Positions 23,841 to 36,007 of a stretch of 64,000 bases of DNA are shown piece by piece (the stretch's first letter is position 1; each line of letters starts with the position of its first letter). Location: contig NC_079885.1 of NCBI RefSeq assembly GCF_029227915.1, forward strand, positions 20,595,001 through 20,659,000, given 5' to 3'. Below the pieces are notes generated by a model. The model made no database searches. It worked only from the letters and a program-made list of their open reading frames with translations, and was not told where the DNA came from. Position numbers and translations under genes: made by a program. Source of the DNA: Hydractinia symbiolongicarpus. Taxonomy: Eukaryota; Cnidaria; Hydrozoa; Anthoathecata; Hydractiniidae.

Positions 23841-23842
23841 AG
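23841..23842 (+). other. Candidate 3' splice / trans-splice acceptor upstream of the TBCC start
   Basis: GATTTTACTTTTAG ends 19 nt before the ATG of the TBCC gene. It resembles a normal acceptor although the coding frame itself has no intron. Confidence 0.45.
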
Positions 23843-23861
23843 CATACAGTAAGTATATATT

Positions 23862-24797
23862 ATGACGGATATTCCAACCAAGTTAATACAACGTCATGAA
23901 GAGCGGCTGGCAAATATAGAGAAAAGAAGGCAAGTCAGGATGAAAGAAAAAAGTAATGAAAGTTCTGACGTCTTTATGCTCTCCTTCAATAAGGAGAAAC
24001 ATGAAATACTAGTGTTATTGGATCAATTGCACGCCGCAATGCCTCGAATTGACCTTTCAAGTTCGTTTGACTTACTATCCCAGAAAATGCTAACGATACA
24101 AAAATTTGTTTCTGACTCTTCAAGCTTCTTACCTTCGTATAACATCCAAAAGGCGCATGAAATTTTATCGAAGTTGAGAAATGACATAAACGAAAAGCGA
24201 AGTATCTTATTGCCGAAGAAAAAGTTTGCATTTAAATCCAGACAAAAGTTTAATACAAAAACAGATGAGGAGGAGCAACCGACTGGCGCTGTCAAAGAAT
24301 CTTTAAATTCTTTGACATTCAAAGAAAGCAGTATAGGTTTTACTTGTCATACAAATGAACAGTTGATACTGCATGAAGAACAATGCACAGGACAGGATAT
24401 AAATCTATCCAATTTAGAAGATTGTACTGTTTTTGTATATGGCTCCCCATCGGCTATGAGAATCAAGAACGTTATTAATACAACAATCTTCTGTGGTCCA
24501 GTTAGTAGAGCCATCTTTGTAAACAATTGTTTAGACTCAACATTTCATCTAGCTTGCCAGCAGTTACGTATTCATTCGACTTTTAATGCAAAGTTTTACA
24601 TTCACATAACAAGCAAGGCTATAATTGAAGATTGCGAAGAAGTCAGGTTTGGTTGTTACACATGGACATACAACAGCATTGATAAACATTTTGTTGAATC
24701 TGGTTTAAATGTTGAAGTGAACAATTGGAGAAATATAGACGATTTTAATTGGCTGAAACTCGATGAGCAATCTCCTAATTGGTGTCTTATTGAATGA
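23862..24797 (+). CDS. TBCC: Tubulin-binding cofactor C
   Basis: A single-exon 311-residue protein. TBCC joins cofactors D and E with alpha- and beta-tubulin and stimulates tubulin GTP hydrolysis, which releases folded heterodimers. It is cytosolic and linked to microtubules. Residues about 1-125 are basic and helical (RHEERLANIEKRRQVRMKEK region), matching the N-terminal spectrin-like domain. Residues about 150-285 form the C-CAP/TBCC beta-helix domain. The QQLR motif at 233-236 carries the arginine (R236) equivalent to the catalytic arginine finger of TBCC and RP2. The end, SPNWCLIE, and the NNW...DDFNWL block near 285-300 are characteristic of TBCC and separate it from RP2 and TBCCD1. There is no N-terminal myristoylation signal, again unlike RP2. 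Length is close to the human protein. Human TBCC is also intronless, so the lack of introns is ordinary here. Confidence 0.95.
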   Translation: MTDIPTKLIQRHEERLANIEKRRQVRMKEKSNESSDVFMLSFNKEKHEILVLLDQLHAAMPRIDLSSSFDLLSQKMLTIQKFVSDSSSFLPSYNIQKAHEILSKLRNDINEKRSILLPKKKFAFKSRQKFNTKTDEEEQPTGAVKESLNSLTFKESSIGFTCHTNEQLILHEEQCTGQDINLSNLEDCTVFVYGSPSAMRIKNVINTTIFCGPVSRAIFVNNCLDSTFHLACQQLRIHSTFNAKFYIHITSKAIIEDCEEVRFGCYTWTYNSIDKHFVESGLNVEVNNWRNIDDFNWLKLDEQSPNWCLIE

Positions 24798-26402
24798 TAT
24801 GTATATGTTTATAATGAAGAGCTGGTACATTTAGATATCTTATATATCTTTTTTATTTTAAATTTTTTTTTGTCAGATAAGGTGGAGTAATTTTGATTAT
24901 TTATTAGTTCAATTCCATTCAGTATGTTTTTAATTGTGTTTGTTTTGGTTACTAGCCTCAACTTGAGCAAAATACTAGTTTATTTACCTAGAAGAATATG
25001 AGATGATGTCATATTCTGAATTGTTCCTAAAATCAATGTGGCATATGTTTTTGTAAAATCTAGACCTGTTTAAGTTGTACAAAATATGTTTCTCAAAAAG
25101 CACAACTTTAACAAAAGACTGTGGGTTAAGGCATTACCAGAAAGCTGTCACATTTATTCATGAAAAATGAAGAAATCAGAACTTCTAAAGTTTGTTCTAA
25201 AAATTTGGGATCTAAGTTCTATAATATGCTTTTGAGTATGATGCGTTAGCGTACCTAACACAAATTTGGTCGTGTCTTTTGCCAAATATTTTCTCGTCTT
25301 ACCAAACTTAAAAAGCTGTACTTGCGAAATTTTATACTCTAATTTTTGTGTAAATTTTGCGGAACGTCGTGAAGTATTTTCTTTCAAATTAATGTCTGGA
25401 AGTCAAAATTATTATATGTGCATTAAAAAAAAGTGAATAATAATAGGGAAACACGAGAACCTTAACAATGATATACACTTACCATTTTTTACCTTAAGAA
25501 TAGAATTTATATACCAAAAAAGGGAACGATTTACTTGCGGAAATTTTTTTTGCTAGTCGTGTTTTGCGGAACTTAATTTTGCGGATTTAGCCTATATAAG
25601 TGGAATAAGTTCCGTAAATTTTTTTTTAATTGATTATCCACATGAATTTCGTTTTTTCGGCCCACTTATCCGCAAAAATAACTGAAAAGAAAAATTTCTT
25701 CCGAAAATGATTTATTCCCGTAAAAGTTCATAGCGACATGTCAACCATTAACGGAAGAGAAAAATCTAGTATATTCTAAACGACGTTATCAAATGACAAA
25801 TTTTACATTGTTGTTGCACCTTCAATAAATATTTCATGGACAAAGATAATATTATTGAAGCTTTCTTACAGGTGACATCAGGAGACATCAAAATAAATGT
25901 TTTTATATGTTTTAAATTGCTACAAGCAGGCACGAATGAGCAATTTTTTCCCATGCAAACAGAAGCTTTTGCGAGCCTAAAACTTTGCCAAATTTTTAAT
26001 TATTGCAAGCTTGCGATCGTTACTGTCGCCTTTGCTGATTAAAAAGAAAGTTAAAAAATGTTTTTTGAAGGAAATTGTTTTCTTAAAGAAGTATAAAGAT
26101 TAAACATAGTATACATTTTCAGGCAACATAAGTTTCTATTCTTTTCAAAAGCGAATATAATTGTAGAGAATGATCCGGCCTGAACTAAATAGGTTATAAA
26201 AGTTGCGTGTAAGTTGCGTACTAAAAACTTGATTGATTGAGATTAGCGCAATAGCTTGGTTAAGCGAGCAAACACGTAAATCTGTAGATAGTTAATACGC
26301 AACAGCTTCGCTAACAAAAGGGAGCAACTTAAGAAACATTAATATCAGCTACAAAGTTTTGTTTTGCGTATTAAAAGAGTGTGTAGTACGTGCACCCTAT
26401 TG

Positions 26403-26476
26403 CAACTTCGTTCTCAGTACCATGTTATATTTACTGCCAAGTTTTTCGTTGTTACAAGGTACTGGGGACGAGTTTG
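26403..26476. mobile_element. Short MITE-like inverted repeat, CCTYGTNCCAGG family (copy 6)
   Basis: CAACTTCGTTCTCAGTACC and GGTACTGGGGACGAGTTTG are inverted copies around a 36-bp centre. Confidence 0.6.
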
Positions 26477-26627
26477 ATTTGATAAGAAAAACAGCATGCT
26501 AAAATTAAGTAAACATACCAGTTGACATTTGGTGTTGATAACGTTGATCGAATAAAAAAACTTGTGCATCGTACAAACATCAACAAAAAAAGACATTCTG
26601 GAGGAGAGACTACGTTAATGATTAATA

Positions 26628-26780
26628 ATGGCAGACTTTAGTGTCGGAAAGAGCGAACGTTTTCCAACATATTTGTCAAACAACTTACCCACAACATATG
26701 AAGCCGTCAAAACTGTAAACAGCTTGTCAAAAATCAGACAAGATTTACAACATTTATTTATCGATACTATTACGTCATAG
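26628..26780 (+). CDS. Possible small ORF, unknown
   Basis: A 50-codon frame, starting MADFSVGKSERFPTYLSNNL and ending in a TAG. It is hydrophilic with balanced amino acid use, unlike the Phe/Ile/Lys-rich noise frames nearby. I recognise no family. No splice or promoter evidence supports it, so it may be chance. Confidence 0.2.
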   Translation: MADFSVGKSERFPTYLSNNLPTTYEAVKTVNSLSKIRQDLQHLFIDTITS

Positions 26781-28135
26781 ACACACTCAGGTTGACAACT
26801 TTTGGTTTCTTCTTTAAATTTATCTCACAAAATGCACTTATTTACTAGACTCATCAAGAGTTAAATGAGTATATACATTGAAAGGCATGGGCACGAGGGT
26901 TTAGAAAGTAACCCAATTAACTCCTTAATGACGTTTAAAAACAAAGTAAGAGTTTTCGTTATCCACCCTGTTATGATTAATCGCTTTTCTTTTCAATCAA
27001 ATTAAAACTCGAATTAGTCGACTTTGCAAACTTCACAGCATTGGGTGCTTAAACATTGACGTTATTCCGAGATGCTTGTGGCGCCCTGTTTGTTACAAAT
27101 GAGTTATCTAACCCGCTATAACAACCTAAAAAGCCTTGCTTACGAGTGATCGTGATCTGAAAGAGAAGGTTTGAAAAAATCGCGTAGAGAAAAGTTTGCG
27201 CATCTGGAGTTAGGCGTGCCCCCCCCCTCCCCCCGCAAGTATTCGATAATACGGATCACGATAACTCAAAACTTCCGGCAATTCTGTTCTGCAAGTTTTT
27301 AACTCTGCCAAAGATTATTCTCAGAAAAATTTGGATTGGGGTCAATTACAGGAAGCATTGTGCGATCAATAAATATTTAGCGAATATGCTCCATGCGCTA
27401 AATTTTCTTTTCAAAATACCATGAAGCTGTTATTTAAGCAATGGCTGATGTGGAAAGTCGATTCATTATTTCCTCGTCTTTGTTGTTACGGTTCTTTGTT
27501 TCGATTCATTGGGGGGCTTTAATCATCACCTCATAAAATTAGTCATTGTTTCCCCAGTTTTCCTCCTGTTATGTTTCGATGACCTATCTATAACATGCGA
27601 GTTAAAAAAATTATTTTTTTCTGATGTGGTCGCTACATTTTTTTTCTTTATTAACGGTTTATTCGTAAACGAGTTTACATTGTCGTACATATGTTTACAA
27701 TTTGAGACAGGTCTATTTTGTAAGTTGTTCCCATATCTCTTTGTGTTTTGCAATTTCAAGTGCTTTTGTGATGTTAATGTTCAGTGTGTCTTTCAGTTGC
27801 TACATATAACCAAGCTGTTTTCGGTTTTTCTTTTGGTTTGTCGTAAGGTTGCATCACGTACATCATGGGCTTGTTGTAGTGGTGTAATTTTTCGATGATA
27901 TAAGTAAAATAACGTCAAACTACAACAATAAACAGAGATTCACAAGTGAACTACCCAGAAAAATGGAGATTAAGAGGGTTACAAATAAATGAAGACAAAA
28001 CAGAGGAATATAAAATCAGTGGTTGCTACGTCGCTATCAAATTGGAAGCCATTGTTATGTTACCTATGTGACTGAAATACGACAGCGCAATGACTTCAGC
28101 TGGTAGACAACCAAACGTACCGCGCGCAAAAAAAG

Positions 28136-30323
28136 ATGCGACTACTTCCTCATCTGCAGTATCAAACACCAACTCATTATCTAGCGAATTATAACATTCG
28201 GGATATTAAGAATTCGCTTTCAGCTGAATCACAAGTCGTGTATGTCAAGTCAAAAGGTCTAATTCTCAAGGGTGAACTCAGAGGATGCAGCATTTTACAT
28301 TGGAATATAAATAAATCAGAACAAAGTTTTGTACGTACCGAAGTAGGTAATACATCAAATTGTGAACATATGGTTGGTTATGTAATTCCAAATAGAGCTT
28401 TGCTTAGGACAAATGATAAAGAACAAGTAAATATCAATTTTTCCTGCTTGGCCCAAAGTATTCCAAGATGGGGTTGTTGTAAACTTGATGTAGGAGACAA
28501 CGAAGTCTCAGAAGTCCCAAAACAGCATGAAATCGTCCTAGTTGTAATACGCGATAGGATTTGGATAGGAAGTTTTCTCGACAAAGAAAATAATGTGTAC
28601 AAAAAGTTGCGTCATTTAAAGGACGCGATGAACAAGAAATCTCAAACCTCAACAACAAAAGATAATAATCAAGTTCAACTTCCTGACGGTAGTGAAGGAG
28701 ACAACGCATGCGCCGAAAACAATCAATCTTTTATCGGTATAAAGGTAGGTTGTTTTCGATTATTCTTTGCAGCATCATCAAAGTCTCCAATCTATGTTAC
28801 AATAACTATATCCAAATTTTCGTCTATGAGCTAAAAATCGTAGCTGCAAGTAAAAAGGGCAAAAAAATGTAGATTTTTTGTACGACTTATATTTGAAATG
28901 TGGCAACGCTTTATTGCATCTATCAAGACGTGATATTCTTTTTGCAACTTTAAAAGTTTGTTTTTTGCTCCAAAAATCTCTCATCATTGGGCCTGATTTT
29001 GGCTTCTAACATTTTAACGTACACTCGGTATCGCTGGAGAGACGATCTCTTTGATACAAGTGTCAAGTTTAATATAAGTAGCCGTTAGCCTTTGGAAAAC
29101 TTTACGGAAATTCGCCCTTGCTGCATATTTCGCATTTTCTGTTTCGTACTATATTGCACAGACAGACAAATCACGGGCATTATTAAAGACTAGTCGGTGG
29201 CCTGGGGTCTCCTCTCCTTTATATACTGCATATCGTGTGTCTCGCTACTTTAGGTATCATTTTGCGTAGAAACAGACAAAATACGGGTATTTTTAATGAA
29301 GGAAATCAAGAATTATGGTCAATAACGTCAAAGTATGACATTCCAGGAAAGTTTTGTGAAGGTCAAGTTGATCAGACCACACAGATCTGCCATAAAAGTT
29401 TTTAAGCTACCTTGCGCGATAAATTTCGATAGAAAAGGAGTAGCCTCAGATCTTTAAAACCTAGGCAGCCTGAAATTTTAAAGGGTGATGTACACGTGAA
29501 TCTAACAATCTAAGATTAGTGTAGAAGAATGTCAAATATTCCCGTCAACAGATGTTTGAGATATCGAGACAACCTTGAAAACCTCTTTGAGACAAACCTC
29601 GAATTACCTTTAGTTGTCAGGTTTAAGGAATAAATCACCTTTTAAGGTGGTAATTTTACTAGATCAGACGAGAGGAAAGAAAAGATTTACAGAATTTAAG
29701 TTTGCGAATAGATCCTCAAAAATTATTCAAAATGCAGATAAAATACTTTCAAATACGCACATATTTTTGACATTGCGAAATTAAAGATTGGGATATAGTA
29801 ACACAGCCTTTATATGAAGCGTCATTTCAGTCTCTTATTTAGTGTTTTTAAAATGAAATTCATTTCGCTCTCAAAATATTTATGTAAACGCGATTTACCC
29901 GAAATGAAACTATTGGGCATGTGTAAAAAGTTATGACGCATGTGCAGTTTGCACAAGCTCGACATTACAAATTTCATGTAAACACAACGACATTTCATAG
30001 CGGTTTAAAATTCCATTTTGGGTATATCTCATGTCGGGTCCATGTAAAGACTACCTAACATCGTGTGTTATGTGCAAAGTGGATTTTATTTTGAACGTAA
30101 ACATATTTGTCGTTTCGCGTTTAATATGATGTTTATTCTCTAGCAACACAACCAGCTGATGCAAGATAGCACGACAAAAATCAAAGCACTGAAAGATAAA
30201 TTGAAGAAGAAGAATCGTTTGTTGTCAGCTGTGGTTGAACAAAAAAAGAAGAGAAGAATTGAAAAGTTTAAAGCCGAATTGAGAAAAATTAATGCAAGGA
30301 GTAAAGAGACAAATATAAATTAA
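28136..30323 (+). CDS. Uncharacterised two-exon protein with C-terminal coiled coil
   Basis: Exon 1 is 28136-28744 and exon 2 is 30144-30323. The donor AAG|GTAGGT and acceptor TTCTCTAG|CAA join in phase 0, giving 262 residues. The middle (about residues 60-160) is Cys-containing and mixed beta-like, for example IPRWGCCKLDVGDNEVSEV and HEIVLVVIRDRIWIGSFLD. Exon 2 is a strongly charged coiled coil (KIKALKDKLKKKNRLLSAVV, then a KKKRRIEKFKAELRK-like run). I do not recognise the family. The start is doubtful: a second frame from the ATG at 28090 encodes 34 residues of Ser/Thr-rich, natural-looking sequence (MTSAGRQPNVPRAKKDATTS) and runs into TAA near 28195, overlapping the first 20 codons used here. 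Either this is a short upstream ORF or one base is lost or gained there. No signal peptide or membrane helix is seen. Confidence 0.6.
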
Positions 30324-31699
30324 TATCTGGTTTTGCTTGTACCTAACCTTGCCCACACCAGCTGCCTTTCAATGCTGTACTACTAAATTTTCTCAGCCTT
30401 ATGAGGCTGAGTATAGCTTTCTTTAACTAGACAGAGGCGTCAAATCAACTTCAACCACAGGGTTCCCTTTCTTTTTTTGTGAGTATGAAGCACCACTCTT
30501 AAGAAAGGGCTATGGAACACTTATTACAAGGTTGCCTACCTCACATTCAGAGCTTTTTGTCCCTCACTGATCTAACGAATATGCCAGATATACAAAATCA
30601 CCTAAGGGTGTATAGTGGCCATGAATGGATGTATTTCAAACGTTTTTGTAGATAGCCCTTGGACGAGATTGCGTATTAGGGTCGCTGCTAAAACAGGAAA
30701 AAAATTTAACGAAAGCAAGGCAGTGCTCTTAACGGAAACGCAGAACTATCCACCACTATGATCGCACCCACGAATAAATGTCAATCTGCAATAATCGGGA
30801 AGGGGTTCAACCTCGTAGGAGAAATTTAGTGATAGTCTCAGGGCCAGCATCATGTCGGAAAGCTAAAAAATCCTGGATACTCCATGCTTGTGGTCTCCCA
30901 AATACTTTCTGTCTTGCTCGACTCGAAATTTAATTATTGTTATCTCGGTTCTCGCTGAATTTATCACATTTCCGTTTGCAATTCAATGATACCAGAGTCA
31001 TAAGAAAAAAAAATGTTGACACCTATGTTTGCAAGAAGATACTTCCCCATTGAAGTTTCCCCAAAATATGCTTTGCTATAGCTTTTTTTCTACTGCTTTG
31101 TTCGGCGAAATTTTTCTGGTGCTTTCTAGCTTCTGCAGACAGAAACTTTAAACGCTGAGAATATTACTTGAGTTCCCACATTCCAAGGTATATCACAATG
31201 ACATAGAAGCTAACAAACTAGCGTAGCCTGACTCCTGCATTGTTCTGTAAGTTTCAGACTGCGAAAAGAAATACATCACTCATCAATAAATTGAGTATAA
31301 AATCAGGCGAAAAATAAAATTTGATAAAATAGAAAATAATTTAAAAAACAAACAACAGACGTGTACCCGACCCCATCTTTATCCAAAAGGCATAAAATAA
31401 ACCCGATTAGATGAGAATTAAAGACTAGAATAATTAAAAACAAAATATGACGTCGTCGGAGATTTGCCGTCTTTCTACGACAACATCTTTCAAATACCTT
31501 CATCTAAATTCCAGTCTCTATCAGTAAAAAAAAATATCCGGTAAAACCTTACAAAAACCAAAAAAAGTTTCAGAAGTGAAGAAAAGGTAGAAGGGCTAAA
31601 TTATTAGGAAAAGTATACTATCAGGACTCGACTTTAGTTTAGCAAGTTAACTTCAAACTTTTGTGGCCGCCTAATTACAGAAAACTTAAAGTTGTCTCA
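30324..31699. other. Intergenic, nothing recognised
   Basis: Between the orphan coiled-coil gene and the LINE 3' end I see no gene-like frame. Words resembling the CCTCGTNCCAGG family ends occur near 30540 and 30810 without a clear partner arm. Confidence 0.5.
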
Positions 31700-34600
31700 C
31701 TCATCATCATCATTCTCGGCTTAACGTCCGTTTTCCATGCTAGCATGGGTTGGACGGGGTATATTAATGACCCTCTTCCAATCTGATCTAGACTGTGTTA
31801 GATCTAAACTCAACTTCCTGTGTATCAAGTCTGTCCTTATAACCTCCTGCCAAGTCTTTCTCGGTCTGCCTCTGGGCTTTGCCCCAGGAACTATCAAGTC
31901 TCTACACTTTCTTACCCAATTATCCTCCTCCATTCTTTCCAAGTGCCCCAGCCAATTCAATCTTCTTATCTGGATAACATCTTTAATTCTACGGAGACTT
32001 AGCCTGCTTCTTAGCTCATCTGAACTCTTTCTGTCTCTCAGACTGGCATTACACATCCACCTAACCATTCTCATATCATTCCTTTCTAAACGGTCAAGAT
32101 CTTCCTGCTTCACTGCCCATGTCTCACTACCGTACAACATAACACTTCTTATACAGGCCTCATACAACCTACTTTTTACCTCAATTGACAAGACTCTGCT
32201 AGTCAACAAAGGAAGTAACTCTCTGAACTTTTTCCAAGCAGAACCTATCCTGCAAGTAACACTTCTTCTAACACCCCCTTCACTGCCCAACATATCACCT
32301 AAGTAACAGAAGTTCTTAACTATCTCTAACGAGCCACTGTTGTACAAACTGTATGTCAGCTCTTAACCTTCCACTAATACTACTGCACTTCTTATGTACC
32401 CAATGCTTGCAAGTCTGACAAAAAATTGAGTTACTACCCTTTCCTGCAAACTCCACAAGGCCACTTTCCAACTACAAGGTGACACTTGGCTGCAATGCTA
32501 CTAATCATGACTTTAGACTTTGCTGTGTTTACCTTTAGCCCTTTCTCTTCTAGTCCTTTCTTCCACTTCTCAAACTTTTCAACTAATTCTTCCATCGACT
32601 CTGCTATGAGAACCAAATCATCTGCATACAATTACTAAGTCTGCATACAATCACTAAGTGAATCGTAAATCCTGACACGACTTCTAGCATTGCTGTACAT
32701 AGACTGTACCATCGTAACTAGCCACTCATCCACACCTAATTTTCTCATAGCCCACCAAATAACTTTACGTGGCACTCTATCAAAAGCTTCCTCTAAATCT
32801 ACAAAGGCAAAATAGAGATTCTTTCTCTTTCCTAAATACTTTTCCTGAAGCTGTCTGAGTAAAAATATTGCATCTGTAGTGCCACGCCCTGGAGCAAAAC
32901 CAAATTGCATCTTATCTATATCAATTCTTTTTCTCAATAACTTATCAATCACTCTTTCAATAACTTTCATTACTTGATCAACCAACTTCAAACCTCTATA
33001 GTTACCCTTTTCTAATGCATCACCCTTGCCCTTGAAACAATTCACTATTACACTCGACTGCCACTCACTCGGAATAGCACCATCCTTTATAATCTGGTTA
33101 GCAAGACTTGTAATAAGCTCAACTCCAATCCAGATGCTTTTACCATCTCTGCAACAATACCTGATACTCCTGCAGCCTTGCTTGTCTTCAATTTCCTAAT
33201 AGCCTCCACTACCCATTCTGTCTTGATCTGCATAGCTGGCCCTTCTACAACATCATCATCAGACAAATTATCCTCGTCCCAATCAAACTCAGTGTTAAGC
33301 AACCTCTGATAATGATTCTTCCAAGCTACCCTTTTCTCCTCCTCTGTGCTAGCCAAAACACCTTCATCATTACGTATACACCTCTCACCTACAACATCTT
33401 GATTAGTCTTCTTCATTTGCTTTGCTATCTTGAATACCTCATTGCGCTGGTCTTCCCTTCTTAACACATCTGCAAATCTGTTTCTCTCTGCTTCTGATTT
33501 TGCCTTATACACTGCTGTACGAGCGCGACGCTTAGCTTCTAAGTAAATATTTTTACTACCACCTGACTTCCACTCTTTCCAAAGTTTCCTCTTTTCCTTT
33601 ATACACTGGTCAACCTCATTATTCCACCACCAGGTCTGTCTATGTCTAGCTGGTCCTTTCGTCCACCCACAGGTATCATCAGAAGCTTCTAGAAGACAAT
33701 TCTTCAAAGTAGTCCAGGTACTTTCAACATTGTCACTATCACATTGACCATTGTGGGCTAACTGCTGAACTTTTGCACTAAATTGTCTTGCTACAATCTC
33801 TTCCTTCAGCTTCCAGACTTTTCGACGGGGCCAGAACTTTCCCTTGGCTTCTTTAACACTCTTCAAGATAATATCACAAACCAGCAACCTATGCTGGGAA
33901 ACATACTCTTCCCCCGATATAACTTTCACGTCCTTCACCACTTTCTTGTCTGACTTTCTAACCAGAAAGTAATCTATCTGTGTCTTACAACCACCTGACT
34001 CATATGTTATCAGCCTACTCTGTCTCTTACTGAATGATGTGTTGCAAACCACCATGTCCGTTGCCAATCTAAACTCAAGCAATCTCTCCACTTCCTTATT
34101 TCTGCTCCCAAATCCATAGCCTCCATGCACACCTCTATAACCTTCAGATGACTTCCCAACATGACCATTAAAGTCGCCGCCCACCATGACAAGTTCAGTG
34201 TCTCCAAACTTTGATGTGACTGCTATTAACTCATCATAAAACTTATCTTTATCTTCCTCACTGAGTCCACACTGTGGAGCATAAGCTGACAGAAAAGTGA
34301 CAATCCTATTACCTATCAAAAACTTTATCACTATAATACGACTATTAACACACATAACATCTATTACTTTTTCTACCCACTTCTCTGCAACGAATATGCC
34401 AACTCCTCCATATCCATCACTATTACCAATCCAAAGCCCTCCTACCTTTCACAAATCTCACTGAAGCTCCTCTCCACCTGGCCTCCTGAACACAACACAT
34501 ATCAACAGATCTACGTTCTAAAATTTCAACTACTTCACCTGCTCTACCTCTCAGAGTACCAACATTTACACTAGCCATCCGCAACCTAGTGTTATCTACC

Positions 34601-34960
34601 TTGTGATGTGATAGCTGGGTAACGGTCTGACGATGCTCACACCTGACATCTGTCCTACCGTGCGCGACACCTTCACTCCTTAGAGTTCCAGCCCCGTTTA
34701 CGCAGTTTGTCTGATCAACTATTCTTACGGCCATTAATAAAGAGTTTTGGCATAGTTTTACAGCTGGATGCCCTTTCTAGCGCCAACCGTTCACAGACCG
34801 GACTGGGTGTTTTTTAAAGTAACACCATCACTATGTGGCATTTCATGGGACTTCCACAATCGCCCCTTTAAACTAAGGTATGGTGGAGGACGTTCAACTC
34901 CTCTCTTGTCTCTTAAGGAGACCCTTCACTCAGTAAGAAATAAACTGAGTCCGTGTAAGA
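31700..34960 (-). mobile_element. RTE-like non-LTR retrotransposon (LINE), decayed, copy 1
   Basis: On the minus strand an apurinic-type endonuclease and a reverse transcriptase follow in order. Endonuclease pieces lie at 34734-34423 (NVGTLRGRAGEVVEIL) and 34355-33087 (GGDFNGHVG; SQHRLLVCDI near its middle). Reverse transcriptase lies at 33045-32635 (FAFVDLEEAFDRVPR, motif A) and 32631-32434 (YADDLVLIAES, motif C). The C-terminal part is at 32347-31721 (LGHLERM and PRGRPRKTW). These pieces use three frames. An internal deletion removes the block between the polymerase fingers and YADD, so the element is dead. The 3' end carries a short GATGAT tail, which with the domain order suggests the RTE clade. 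The upstream 34740-34960 segment, with GGATGCCCTTTCTAGCGCCA, looks like its 5' UTR. Two more copies are at 54225 and 63025. Long plus-strand frames here are antisense shadows. Confidence 0.88.
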
Positions 34961-36007
34961 TACTTGTTAAAAGTATTTGATTCACTTGCACCTGACTATA
35001 GCGTAGCCATTTACTTTTGTTCAAGTGACTGGTAAAAAAATGTAAAAAAAAAATTTATAAATAAAATAAAACAGAAAAAAAGTTCAGAAAAAGTGGACAA
35101 AAATAGGATTTTTATATCTCTGCAGCTAAATTAAAAAAATTCTTGAACTTCCTCAATCGTAGCCACAACTTTCAATTTTATTTTGAAAAGCTTGCTTGGA
35201 AGATTGTTTAAGTAAAATTGCCATGTAGTATCTTTTTAGTATCATCAAACTTATTGCGAATCATGATGGCTAAACTCTCTATTTGTCGCTTGCATTAAGT
35301 ATACACAGTTCAGAAACGTTATCCTTCAGGTTTTTAATCGCATCGTTTTGGTACGCGCTGAGTTTTCCGGTTCTCTAATTTTACATGGAAGATTGACTCA
35401 CTTCTTAAAAACATCACGCTTATCTTTCACATTTTCCAGTTATCCTCCGGTTTTGACTATTTTTGCTATTTATCTCTCGCGTTCTTCAACGGCTTCGGTA
35501 GCCATCTTTACTACAGATTTTATCGCTTCTTGCATCATCTGGGATATCGCATTTGCTTTCGCGCTTAATTGATCGAATGTTGTGTCACAACCCTTATTAC
35601 AATCTTATATTTAATTGGCTACAAGTCACAAGTAAGTTCTCCCTTAACTAGATAACTCGTCTTTACATATTACAATATTTACAATTAGACAATTATAGGA
35701 ACAATGCCAAGCTTTTAAAAAAGCTAAACTATCATGAAACGCCAAGTGATGTATCAAGAAGTGTTGTTATTTCATGTTCCACTTTATTCTTTGTGTAACT
35801 TTCGTATCGTTGCAATGTCAAGTAAACAAACTCATACGCACTCGACACCAAATGTCTTCATTCGTGCTCCACCCAAACGACATCTACTCGACGTCAAATA
35901 TGTTGTTGTCTTGTTTGAAGAAATCGTGTTTTAAGTAACGTAACAACATGAACGTGGTCTTGCTTCGGGAAGCCATCGTAGAAACGTTACCATAACAACA
36001 TGCAGGC
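34961..36007. other. Region downstream of TBC1D31, nothing firm
   Basis: A minus-strand stretch near 35580-35470 reads as a helical charged frame (SAKANAISQMMQEAIKSVV) ending in a stop. It may be a relic of a coding sequence, but no family is recognised. The rest is AT-rich. Confidence 0.4.

Larger units (their letters stand above)
20880..23861. other. Intergenic region upstream of TBCC
   Basis: No supported gene. A perfect 13-bp-arm hairpin lies at 22563-22590 and a shorter one at 22441-22463. Frames at 23141-23353 (-) and 23360-23581 (+) are flanked by splice-like sites but match nothing I recognise. Confidence 0.5.
24798..28089. other. Intergenic AT-rich region
   Basis: No supported multi-exon gene. 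It includes a small MITE at 26403, a possible 50-codon frame at 26628, and a C-rich run at 27217-27234. The 129-codon plus-strand frame at 27509-27898 is Phe/Leu/Cys-rich with no domain, as expected from AT-rich antisense, and is not called. Confidence 0.5.

Noticed and set aside
27509-27898. 129-codon Phe/Leu/Cys-rich plus-strand frame
   Set aside because: Composition is that of AT-rich noise. The opposite strand reads as hydrophilic Asn/Lys frames with stops, and no family or splice support is seen on either strand.
31737-32306. Long plus-strand frames of 188-189 codons at 31737-32306 and 63060-63626
   Set aside because: They are antisense to the LINE C-terminal region in both copies. Their similarity reflects the shared LINE sequence, not a separate gene.
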